The notes under the pieces: generated by a model
The model's database searches: none
The model's input: the letters and a program-made list of their open reading frames with translations, nothing else
What the model was told of the DNA's origin: nothing
Assembly (NCBI GenBank): GCA_902798605.1
Contig: CADBXH010000110.1
Coordinates: forward strand, 1-6,980
DNA: 6,980 bases
Origin: an uncultured Ruminococcus sp.
GTDB lineage: Bacteria; Bacillota_A; Clostridia; Oscillospirales; Acutalibacteraceae
Reading direction: 5' to 3'
Made by a program: the position numbers and the translations under genes
Part shown: positions 1 through 5,568 of the stretch, in pieces
How the letters are laid out: each line of letters begins with the position of its first letter
How positions within the stretch are numbered: the stretch's first letter is position 1

Positions 1-1415
1 GTCGGACGGTTAGTTTCGTCGCCGTAGAAGGGCTGAACGCCGCCCGGCAAAAGCATGAGCGAGGTGCCCTGCCAGTAAAGGTCTCCGCGCGCAAGGTTGG
101 AGTCGTGAGATGAGTTATAGGTAAGGACGTTAAAGTTGGGATCGCTGTTGATCCTGTCAGCGTAGTCCTGATAAACATTGTTGATGGAGGTCGGACCGTC
201 AAGGCTTCTGCCTGAGTAGGAGAAGTTGATCATGGAATCAAAGCCGCCCACGGTGTGGTATTCGCTCTTGCCGGAGCCGTAGTCCCAGCATTCGCCGGTC
301 ATCCAGAAGTCTTCGTCCCAGTCTGCGCCGACGGCGGTGGGATTGTTTCTTCTCCAATTCTGGAGAGCGGTGACGCACTTGGTCTTGAGCTTCTTCCATG
401 AAGCCAGCTCAACGTGCTTTGCGGTGTCGCAGCGGAAGCCGTCTACGCCGTAGGTCTCGACCCACTCGGCAAGCCAGGTGGTGAGGTAATCGGAAACGGT
501 GGTGCAGCCGCTGTACTTTGACTGCTTGGCGCTGAGGGTGCCTTCCTTCTGCCACTTGGTCTGCAGGAAGGTCGGGATAGAAACGCTTGCGGTGGACTCG
601 GTGCGGAAGTCGGGCAGACCGGCCAGGCAGCGGGTGATGTCGTCGCCGCCGTTACCGCCGGTATATCCGGGCAGACCGCTGCGAACCCAGCCGTTGCCCC
701 ACCAGCTTCCCCAGTCGGAAGCGGAGGATTCGTAGTCAATAAAGCTGTGGAAGCCGTCAACGCCGGTCAGCTTATACTTATAGGCGTCAATCGCGGATTT
801 GTCGGTGATGGTGCCGTAGTTAAACTCCTCCATATCGACGATGTTGTTGTAGCCAGCGTGGTTCATAACGATATCCATAACGATACGGATGCCGTGCTGA
901 TGCGCGGTGTCTACCAGCGTCTTGAACTCTTCCTTTGTACCGAAGTTAGCGTCGGTCTCGGTGTAGTCAAGAACATAGTAGCCGTGGTAGGAATAGTGAG
1001 CAAAGTGACCGGCGCCGGAGTCAACATAGCCGTGGATCTGCTCGTAGGGAGCGGAGAGCCAGATGGCGTTTACGCCGAGGTCGTCAAAATAGCCTTCGTT
1101 GATTTTCTGGGTAAGACCCTTGAAGTCGCCGCCGTGGAAGGTGCCGGGAGCGGATTGCCAGCCGCTGAGCGGGTTTCCGTTGGCGTCAAGAGCTCTGCCG
1201 TAGGAGTGGTCGTTTGAGGTGTCGCCGTTTGCAAAACGGTCGGTCAGCAGAAAGTACACATTCGCATTGTCCCATGTGAAATCGTCTGCACTTTCGATTT
1301 TGCTTACGCCCACAGCCGCAGAATCCACGGTTGCGGCGTTCACGGGAACAGCAAGCGCAAGCATGGAAAAGAGCATTGTAAGGCAAAGCACGATTGAGAT
1401 TGTTTTCTTTTGCAT
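1..1415 (-). CDS. Secreted MalS-like alpha-amylase (GH13), 3' end outside window
   Basis: This is an exported alpha-amylase that hydrolyses internal alpha-1,4 bonds of starch and maltodextrins. Reading leftwards from the ATG at 1413-1415, 471 codons are open and the gene runs off the window. Residues 1-27 form a signal peptide: KK near the start, a hydrophobic core, and a cut after VNA. The catalytic barrel starts near residue 55 (VYFLLTDRFANGD). All four GH13 motifs are present: DIVMNH at 181-186, GFRCDTAKH at 326-334 with nucleophile D330, GECWDYG with acid E375, and HD at 437-438. The wording around them (HYSYHGYY, DTAKHVE..W, FWMTGE) is that of E. coli MalS (GH13_19), by recall of the family. 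No starch-binding domain precedes the barrel; one could follow outside the window. Start choice: AAAGGGAAG (1423-1431) lies 7 nt before ATG. Codons end strongly in C (GAC, AAC, TAC, GGC, ACC), suggesting high expression. Confidence 0.95.
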   Translation of the reverse strand, partial: MQKKTISIVLCLTMLFSMLALAVPVNAATVDSAAVGVSKIESADDFTWDNANVYFLLTDRFANGDTSNDHSYGRALDANGNPLSGWQSAPGTFHGGDFKGLTQKINEGYFDDLGVNAIWLSAPYEQIHGYVDSGAGHFAHYSYHGYYVLDYTETDANFGTKEEFKTLVDTAHQHGIRIVMDIVMNHAGYNNIVDMEEFNYGTITDKSAIDAYKYKLTGVDGFHSFIDYESSASDWGSWWGNGWVRSGLPGYTGGNGGDDITRCLAGLPDFRTESTASVSIPTFLQTKWQKEGTLSAKQSKYSGCTTVSDYLTTWLAEWVETYGVDGFRCDTAKHVELASWKKLKTKCVTALQNWRRNNPTAVGADWDEDFWMTGECWDYGSGKSEYHTVGGFDSMINFSYSGRSLDGPTSINNVYQDYADRINSDPNFNVLTYNSSHDSNLARGDLYWQGTSLMLLPGGVQPFYGDETNRP

Positions 1416-1451
1416 TTCAAAACTTCCCTTTCTTTAATATGGAGCGCCGAT

Positions 1452-1562
1452 CAAAAAGCAAAGCGGGCTTTTCGGGGATGGATTGTGAAATCCTGCCGAA
1501 AAAGCGCGTTCTGTCTTTAATTGGTGCTCGGTATTTAAATATTTCAGCCAAAAAGCCGAAAT
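1452..1562 (-). promoter_or_regulatory. Hairpin-rich 5' leader of the amylase mRNA
   Basis: The leader between the predicted transcription start and the amylase ATG can form three local hairpins. The first has an 8-bp stem at 1541-1548/1555-1562 with a 6-nt loop and one G-U pair. The second has 5 bp at 1480-1484/1489-1493 with a 4-nt loop. The third has 8 bp at 1452-1459/1467-1474 with a 7-nt loop. None has a U-run, so none is a classical terminator, and I recognise no riboswitch. They could stabilise the mRNA or serve post-transcriptional control. The intergenic region 1416-1771 also holds the two promoters and an inverted repeat described separately. Confidence 0.35.
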
Positions 1563-1569
1563 CTGCTTC

Positions 1570-1603
1570 ATTATAATTATAACACTTAAAAAAGTTATTT
1601 CAA
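1570..1603 (-). promoter_or_regulatory. Promoter of the MalS-like amylase
   Basis: On the minus strand, TTGAAA (complement of 1598-1603) is followed after 16 nt by a perfect TATAAT (complement of 1576-1581). A second TATAAT directly adjoins it (complement of 1570-1575), but its 22-nt spacing is too long. Transcription would start near 1569, giving an untranslated leader of roughly 150 nt. This is inferred from sigma-A consensus matching only. Confidence 0.6.
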
Positions 1604-1665
1604 GTATGTAACTGCTTTTTGTTGTGCTGTAGAGTGGAGATTTATTTTGTGAAAAAACGTGTTTG

Positions 1666-1684
1666 TTTGTGCGTAATGCACAAA
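1666..1684. repeat. Perfect 7-bp inverted repeat in the divergent intergenic region
   Basis: TTTGTGC (1666-1672) and GCACAAA (1678-1684) form a perfect inverted repeat around GTAAT. It lies about 60 bp upstream of the amylase -35 box and about 36 bp upstream of the transporter -35 box. The position and 19-bp size suit a dimeric regulator of one or both divergent genes. The regulator is unknown, and the site does not match the usual CcpA cre pattern. Confidence 0.35.
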
Positions 1685-1720
1685 ACGATTTCTCACCGTC
1701 AAAGGAAAATGATGACGCTA

Positions 1721-1749
1721 TTGTTTATCTTGATCGGATATGATAAAAT
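1721..1749 (+). promoter_or_regulatory. Likely promoter of the transporter-HAD operon
   Basis: TTGTTT (1721-1726) and TAAAAT (1744-1749) are separated by 17 nt. The -10 box matches the consensus at five of six bases; the -35 box matches only its TTG. Transcription would begin near 1756, leaving a short leader before the weak ribosome binding site at 1767-1771. It is a modest match in an AT-rich area. Confidence 0.4.
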
Positions 1750-1771
1750 AAAATCAGCAAATTTTTAAGGA

Positions 1772-2704
1772 TTGATAATTATAGAAAAGCTGTTAAAAAA
1801 CAGGATATTCGCGTACTGCGCGGCGGTTTTTTGCACGCTGCTCTGGGGAACTGCGTTTCCTTTTATAAAGCTCGGCTACCGTGAGTTCGGCGTGTCGGAC
1901 GGCGACTTGGGCGCGAAACTCGTTTTTGCCGGCGCAAGGTTTATGATAGCGGGAATAATAGTGTATGTTTTTCTCTGCGTCAGGCAAAAAAAGCCAGTCC
2001 TTATAAAAAAGGACGAGCTTGTGCCGATACTAAGCCTCGGACTTGTCCAGACCGCGGGGCAGTATATGTTTACATATATAGGTATAGGGTTGACCAGCGG
2101 AACCGCGACCTCGATAATCACAGCCTGCGCGTCGTTTTTTACGGTCGGCTTGGCGGCGATATTCTTTCGTAACGAAAAAATCACTTTTTTAAAGGTAATA
2201 GGGTGCGTTATCGGATTCGGCGGAGTTTTGACGATCAACAGCTTCGGCTTTGGTGAAGCGGGTTCGATTTTGGGCGACGGACTGATTCTTTGCTCTACGA
2301 TCTGCGCGGCGTTCGGAAACATAATCGCGAAAAAATCTGCAAATAAAGTCGACCCCGTAAAGCTTACTGCGTTTCAGCTGATGATCGGCGCGGCGATCCT
2401 GCTTATCGTGGGGCTTATTATGGGCGGAAGGCTTGATCTCGCTAGAACAAACGGCGTGCTCATTTTGCTCTGGCTCGCGTTTGTATCAGCGGCGGCGTTT
2501 ACTATTTGGACGGCGCTGCTTAAGTACCATCCCGCGGCGAAAATCTCCGTGTTCAATCTGCTCGTGCCGATTTTCGGAACGATATTGTCGGGCTTGGTTC
2601 TCGGAGAAAACGTGCTTAAACCCGAGACCTTTATTTCGCTTGCACTGATCTCGGCGGGAATAATACTTGTAAATATAACGAAAAGGGGAGAGACAGATGG
2701 TTAA
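1772..2704 (+). CDS. EamA/DMT-family inner-membrane transporter
   Basis: This is a ten-helix membrane protein of the drug/metabolite transporter superfamily with two EamA repeats, roughly residues 13-154 and 168-302. Hydrophobic segments fall near 12-34, 51-71, 83-103, 109-132, 138-156, 166-187, 197-217, 227-247, 257-277 and 285-303. LLWGTAFPFIK at 23-33 is typical of the first helix, and about 300 residues is the usual length. Such proteins export metabolites or amino acids; the substrate cannot be told here. The start is uncertain. The only NTG codon at the front is TTG at 1772, which directly abuts the AAGGA at 1767-1771 with no spacer. ATA at 1781 sits 9 nt from AAGGA, where an ATG would be expected. 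No ATG occurs before the second helix. The stop overlaps the next gene by 8 nt, so the two are probably cotranscribed and translationally coupled. Confidence 0.85.
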   Translation: MIIIEKLLKNRIFAYCAAVFCTLLWGTAFPFIKLGYREFGVSDGDLGAKLVFAGARFMIAGIIVYVFLCVRQKKPVLIKKDELVPILSLGLVQTAGQYMFTYIGIGLTSGTATSIITACASFFTVGLAAIFFRNEKITFLKVIGCVIGFGGVLTINSFGFGEAGSILGDGLILCSTICAAFGNIIAKKSANKVDPVKLTAFQLMIGAAILLIVGLIMGGRLDLARTNGVLILLWLAFVSAAAFTIWTALLKYHPAAKISVFNLLVPIFGTILSGLVLGENVLKPETFISLALISAGIILVNITKRGETDG

Positions 2705-3350
2705 AGGCGTAATTTCAGATATGGACGGCGTCATACTCGACAGCGAAAAGCTCTATGTTCGCTTTTGGTGCGAGGCGGGGAAGTTCTACGGTTATCCCTT
2801 TGAGGAGCGTCACGCGCTGAGTATCAGGTCAATGGCACGGCCGTTTGCGATTGAAAGGCTGCAAGGCTTTTTCGGCGAGGATTTTGACTACGACGCCGTG
2901 AGGAATAAGCGCGTTGAGCTGATGGATAAATACGTTGAGCAAAACGGGATAGAGGCAAAACCGGGAGCCGAAACGCTTTTGCGCTATTTAAAGGAAAAGG
3001 GGATAAAGACAGCCCTCGCCACCGCGACGCCTGCGGACAGGGCCGAAAAACACCTTGATATGGTCGGGCTTTTAAAATATTTTGATGAGATATGCAGCGC
3101 GCGGATGGTAAAAAACGGCAAGCCCGCGCCCGATATCTACCTATACGCCGCGGAAAAGCTTGATCTGCCGCCGTGTGAATGTATCGCGCTCGAGGACTCG
3201 CAAAACGGCATCCGCTCGGCGCACGCGGCAGGCTGCAAGACCATTATGGTTCCCGACCTCGATCAGCCGACACAAGAAATAAAGCCCCTGCTGTTTGACA
3301 CGGCAGACGGGCTTGAAGATGTTATCAGGATAATCGATTCTGTTTATTAA
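2697..3350 (+). CDS. HAD-IA hydrolase, beta-phosphoglucomutase/phosphatase-like
   Basis: This is a cytoplasmic haloacid-dehalogenase-fold phosphatase or phosphomutase of 217 residues, the family's usual size. Motif I is DMDGVILDSE with nucleophile D8 and acid D10. A helical cap (about 17-85) follows. Motif II is around T109 (LATATP), motif III has K142 (KNGKPAPD), and motif IV has E166-D167 (ALEDSQNGI). The layout resembles sugar-phosphate phosphatases. I do not see the GxxR cap signature of true beta-phosphoglucomutase, so the substrate is left open. The ATG lies inside the end of the transporter gene, with AAGGGGAGA at 2683-2690 as ribosome binding site, which supports a two-gene operon. 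The nearest terminator is about 90 nt downstream. Confidence 0.88.
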   Translation: MVKGVISDMDGVILDSEKLYVRFWCEAGKFYGYPFEERHALSIRSMARPFAIERLQGFFGEDFDYDAVRNKRVELMDKYVEQNGIEAKPGAETLLRYLKEKGIKTALATATPADRAEKHLDMVGLLKYFDEICSARMVKNGKPAPDIYLYAAEKLDLPPCECIALEDSQNGIRSAHAAGCKTIMVPDLDQPTQEIKPLLFDTADGLEDVIRIIDSVY

Positions 3351-3430
3351 ACTCTGAAAAAACGTAAGCTTTTGTTGTCGTTTTCTGTCGAGAGCAAAAG
3401 TTGAGATACAAACAGACTTATATAACGTTT

Positions 3431-3467
3431 AAAAAATTGAAAACGCCCGAGGGGATCGGGCGTTTTC
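3431..3467. terminator. Strong hairpin terminator, best oriented for minus-strand transcripts
   Basis: A perfect 12-bp stem (GAAAACGCCCGA at 3439-3450, TCGGGCGTTTTC at 3456-3467) encloses a 5-nt loop. On the plus strand the stem ends in TTTTC and then TGTCTG, a weak U-tract that could still end the transporter-HAD transcript. On the minus strand the stem is followed two bases later by six T (complement of 3431-3436), the better terminator. It may act in both directions. Confidence 0.8.
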
Positions 3468-3480
3468 TGTCTGTAAAAAA

Positions 3481-3566
3481 TGAGGGGTACAATCACGGGC
3501 TTCGGATTTACCCGTGTTGAGGAGGGTAGAACAATACTCGACGGTTGCGGTTCCGTCTTTTGAGTA
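3481..3566. other. Structured non-coding segment, possible small RNA
   Basis: No gene occupies 3351-3746. Within it, 3494-3499/3511-3516 form a 6-bp GC-rich hairpin (CACGGG/CCCGTG, 11-nt loop). Then 3535-3544/3553-3566 form a 10-bp stem (TACTC+GACGG with CCGTC+GAGTA) with an 8-nt loop and a TTTT bulge. Two similar stretches, TGAGGGGTACAAT (3481-3493) and GAGGAGGGTAGAACAAT (3519-3535), precede the second stem. The segment is richer in G and C than the AT-rich DNA after it. With the minus-oriented terminator at 3431-3467 and a TATAAT at 3622-3617 on the minus strand, a minus-strand RNA of about 180 nt is possible. I match it to no known RNA family, and the strand is not certain. Confidence 0.35.
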
Positions 3567-3658
3567 CGGTTATATTAAACACCATCAATATGAAAACTGT
3601 GTGAAGTTAATTTGAAATTATATTGAATTAAATTTTATTCAAAAACTTTTAAAAAATT

Positions 3659-3672
3659 TGAACAAATGTTTG
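3659..3672. promoter_or_regulatory. LexA box (SOS operator)
   Basis: TGAACAAATGTTTG at 3659-3672 fits the Gram-positive LexA/DinR box core GAAC-N4-GTTY, lacking only the outer C/G pair of the fullest consensus. It overlaps the -35 hexamer of the lexA promoter, so bound LexA would block RNA polymerase. This is the usual autoregulation of lexA, released after DNA damage. Confidence 0.8.
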
Positions 3673-3698
3673 ATTTTTTCAAAACGATGTGGTACAAT
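3670..3698 (+). promoter_or_regulatory. lexA promoter, extended -10
   Basis: TTGATT (3670-3675) and TACAAT (3693-3698) are 17 nt apart, with TGG directly before the -10 box forming an extended -10. Transcription would start near 3705, giving a leader of about 40 nt. The -35 box overlaps the LexA box, which supports both calls. Confidence 0.75.
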
Positions 3699-3746
3699 AC
3701 TATCATAAAGTATATTAGGGTTACTTTTTAAGAAGGATGTGCCGAT

Positions 3747-4334
3747 ATGAAACAGTTGAGCAAAAGTCAAACAAAAATTCTTGAATACTTAAAGGAGTGC
3801 TCGGAGTACGGCAGAGTACCGTCTGTCCGCGAGATCTGCGACAACACGGGTCTGAGCTCGACCTCCACGGTGCATTATCACCTAAAGCACCTTGAGGATA
3901 AGGGATATATCGTCCGAGAGCACGGAGTCAACAGGTGTATTCAGATCATGGGCGAGGAAAAAAGCGCGAGCGTTCCCGTGCTCGGAAAGGTCGCCGCGGG
4001 CAATCCTATTTTGGCGGTAGAGGACATAGAATGTTATGTGCCGGTGCCTGAGAGACTCAAACGCGGAAAGGAGCTTTTTGCGCTCAGGATCCAGGGTGAG
4101 AGTATGATCAACGCGGGCATTTTGGACAATGACATCGTGATCGTTAACCGCACCCCCGTTGCCGAAAACGGAGAGATCGTGGTTGCGCTCGTGGATGACA
4201 GCGCGACGGTAAAGCGATTTTATAAGGAAAACGGACATTACCGTTTGCAGCCCGAAAACGACGACTACGACCCTATCATTGTCGATGAGGTCATACTGCT
4301 CGGCAAGGTTATCTCACTTATCAGAAATTATTGA
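3747..4334 (+). CDS. lexA: LexA repressor, SOS-response autoprotease
   Basis: LexA represses SOS genes by binding operators as a dimer; RecA filaments trigger its self-cleavage. This protein has 195 residues, near the family norm. Residues 1-65 are the winged-helix DNA-binding domain (SVREICDNTGLSSTSTVHYHL). The S24 peptidase domain follows, with the cleavage bond A84-G85 (KVAAGNP), nucleophile S119 in GESM, and general base K156 in ATVKRF, all intact. AGAAGGA at 3731-3737 lies 9 nt before the ATG. A LexA box overlaps its promoter, so it is autoregulated. Three close-packed genes follow in the same direction with no terminator until 5461, suggesting they are expressed with it. Confidence 0.97.
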   Translation: MKQLSKSQTKILEYLKECSEYGRVPSVREICDNTGLSSTSTVHYHLKHLEDKGYIVREHGVNRCIQIMGEEKSASVPVLGKVAAGNPILAVEDIECYVPVPERLKRGKELFALRIQGESMINAGILDNDIVIVNRTPVAENGEIVVALVDDSATVKRFYKENGHYRLQPENDDYDPIIVDEVILLGKVISLIRNY

Positions 4335-4369
4335 TCGGAGCCGCGTGGCTCAAGGAGGCAATATTAATA

Positions 4370-4945
4370 ATGCAAAAGATAAAAACAGTATGCGTGTTCG
4401 GTTCATCAAGCGAGAGCATAGAAAAGGACTATCTTGATTCGGCTGAGCATTTGGGCAAAACCCTCGCCGAACGCGGAGAAACCGTTGTGTTCGGCGGTGG
4501 ACGGTACGGGGTCATGGGCGCTGTCGCAAGGGGCGTGAGCTCTGCCGGCGGCAAGCTGATCGGTGTAAGTCCAAAGTTTTTTATAAAGATGGGCGTGCTC
4601 TTTGACGATGCGACTGAAATGGTCTATACCGAAACAATGCGCGAACGCAAGGCGGTAATGGAGGATACCTCCGATGCGTTTATTATTTGCGCGGGAGGCA
4701 TCGGCACCTTTGAGGAGTTCTTTGAGGTGCTTACCCTGAAGGAGCTCGGCAGACACAAAAAACCAATCATAATATACAACTACAAAGGATATTATGATGA
4801 GCTGATCGCTATGATGAACGCGTCGGTTGAAAAGAAGTTTATGTCGGATAAGGTAAACAAGCTTTATTCCGTGGCGGATACAGAGGAAGATGTTATGTAC
4901 CAGCTCGATAATTATAAGGAATTCAGCTACAGCAAGTACGAATGA
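4370..4945 (+). CDS. LOG-family nucleotide 5'-monophosphate phosphoribohydrolase
   Basis: This is a Rossmann-fold protein of the LOG ('lysine decarboxylase-like', TIGR00730) family, whose studied members split cytokinin- or purine-type nucleoside 5'-monophosphates into base and ribose 5-phosphate. It is 191 residues long, a typical length. Signatures are VFGSSS at 9-14, FGGGRYGVMG at 41-50, MRERK at 90-94 and AGGIGTFEE at 108-116. The last is the family's PGGxGTxxE with alanine in place of proline; the catalytic glutamate and arginine are kept. The ATG at 4370 is chosen because AAGGAGG (4352-4358) lies 11 nt upstream. A longer in-frame start at TTG 4331 would overlap lexA and has no comparable site. 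The gap to lexA is 35 nt, so an SOS-linked role is possible, but the substrate in this organism is unknown. Confidence 0.88.
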   Translation: MQKIKTVCVFGSSSESIEKDYLDSAEHLGKTLAERGETVVFGGGRYGVMGAVARGVSSAGGKLIGVSPKFFIKMGVLFDDATEMVYTETMRERKAVMEDTSDAFIICAGGIGTFEEFFEVLTLKELGRHKKPIIIYNYKGYYDELIAMMNASVEKKFMSDKVNKLYSVADTEEDVMYQLDNYKEFSYSKYE

Positions 4946-4954
4946 GGTGAAAGT

Positions 4955-5128
4955 ATGGCGGATATGTGCGAGATGTGCGCTCACTTTGTCGCAGACGATG
5001 AGCTCGGGGACTACTGCTCCGTAAGCCTTGACGAGGACGAGATGGCACGTTTTTTGACCCAAAGCGTAAAGGGCTGCAGTTACTTTCAGCTCTATGACGA
5101 ATATAAAATAGTCCAAAAGCAAAACTGA
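4955..5128 (+). CDS. Small four-cysteine protein, DUF6472-like
   Basis: This 57-residue acidic protein has C5, C8, C21 and C41, with CEMC near the front, then DYCSVSLDEDEMARF and KGCSYFQLYDEYKIV. I recognise the pattern as DUF6472, a small Clostridia family of unknown function; this is from memory and was not searched. Four cysteines suggest a bound metal, zinc or iron, as inference. There is no signal peptide or membrane segment, so it should be cytoplasmic. The start ATG at 4955 follows AGGTGA (4945-4950), which overlaps the stop of the LOG gene. Its TGA (5126-5128) shares one base with the ATG of the MGMT gene, a strong sign of translational coupling and perhaps of a shared function. Confidence 0.85.
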   Translation: MADMCEMCAHFVADDELGDYCSVSLDEDEMARFLTQSVKGCSYFQLYDEYKIVQKQN

Positions 5129-5442
5129 TGGATAATAAGAGCTTTTACGATAAGGTCTACAATGTGGTAATGAAGATCCCGCGCGGAAAGGTCGCTACCT
5201 ACGGCCAAGTCGCCGCGGCGGCGGGCAGCGGCGGAGCCGCGAGAGCTGTCGGAAACGCGCTGCACAAAAATCCCGCGTTCGGCGTTATTCCCTGCCACAG
5301 AGTAGTCAACGCAAAGGGCGGGCTTGCCGAGGCGTTTGTTTTCGGCGGGGTTAACGTCCAAAAAGATTTGCTCGGTGAAGAAGGCGTTGAAGTGACCGAT
5401 AACTGCGTTGATCTGAAAAAATATCAGGTTAGGAAGTTATAA
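5128..5442 (+). CDS. Minimal MGMT-type methylated-DNA cysteine methyltransferase
   Basis: This is a 104-residue protein made only of the DNA-binding/active-site domain of O6-alkylguanine-DNA alkyltransferases. It would move an alkyl group from damaged DNA onto its own cysteine. Seen are KIPRGKVATYGQVA (16-29, with the base-flipping tyrosine Y25), ARAVG with arginine finger R39, and IPCHRVV with acceptor C56. Full-length Ada/Ogt proteins are about 165-180 residues, with an N-terminal domain missing here. The short size matches alkyltransferase-like (ATL) proteins, but many ATLs have tryptophan where this one has cysteine, so real transferase activity is plausible. It overlaps the four-cysteine gene by one base and is the last gene of the lexA unit, before a strong terminator. 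Confidence 0.9.
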   Translation: MDNKSFYDKVYNVVMKIPRGKVATYGQVAAAAGSGGAARAVGNALHKNPAFGVIPCHRVVNAKGGLAEAFVFGGVNVQKDLLGEEGVEVTDNCVDLKKYQVRKL

Positions 5443-5460
5443 TAAATCATTTTTGTCTTA

Positions 5461-5493
5461 AAATCGGCGCATTTTGCGCCGATTTGCTTTTTT
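5461..5493 (+). terminator. Rho-independent terminator of the lexA unit
   Basis: A perfect 10-bp stem (AAATCGGCGC at 5461-5470, GCGCCGATTT at 5476-5485) with loop ATTTT is followed by GC and six T (5488-5493). It sits 19 nt after the MGMT stop codon and closes the four-gene unit. Confidence 0.9.
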
Positions 5494-5512
5494 GCGGATT
5501 TTGTGTTATACT
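5484..5512 (+). promoter_or_regulatory. Promoter of the HAD phosphatase gene
   Basis: TTGCTT (5484-5489) and TATACT (5507-5512) are 17 nt apart, and TGT directly before the -10 box makes an extended -10. The -35 box lies in the stem end and T-tract of the preceding terminator. Transcription would start near 5519, about 50 nt before the ATG at 5569. Confidence 0.55.
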
Positions 5513-5568
5513 AATATAGGCGTATGGATGCGCCGTTGATTGTGTGAATAACGATAATTGGTGATTTT

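Noticed and set aside
747..1217. Plus-strand open frame of 156 codons inside the amylase region, and a similar one at 499-735
   Set aside because: They lie antisense to the amylase, whose GH13 motifs, signal peptide and codon bias are clear on the minus strand. The valine- and serine-rich translations resemble no protein.
3517..3566. T-box or other tRNA-sensing leader suggested by GAGGAGGGTAGAACAA
   Set aside because: The conserved T-box core AGGGTGGNACCGCG is not matched, no aminoacyl-tRNA synthetase or amino acid gene follows, and no terminator/antiterminator pair lies downstream on the plus strand.
3623..3642. Inverted repeat TTGAAT-N8-ATTCAA upstream of lexA
   Set aside because: The region is very AT-rich and several such repeats occur by chance. 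It does not fit the LexA box, which is better matched at 3659-3672.
4331..4369. Longer start for the LOG gene at TTG 4331
   Set aside because: It would overlap the lexA stop and lacks a suitable ribosome binding site, while ATG 4370 has AAGGAGG 11 nt upstream and the family's usual N-terminus.
4406..5122. Minus-strand open frame of 238 codons
   Set aside because: It is antisense to the LOG and four-cysteine genes, both of which have family motifs and ribosome binding sites. Its translation shows no recognisable domain.
5524..5547. Seven-codon upstream reading frame (ATG to TGA) ahead of the HAD phosphatase
   Set aside because: It begins only a few bases after the predicted transcription start, has no proper ribosome binding site, and is short enough to arise by chance.
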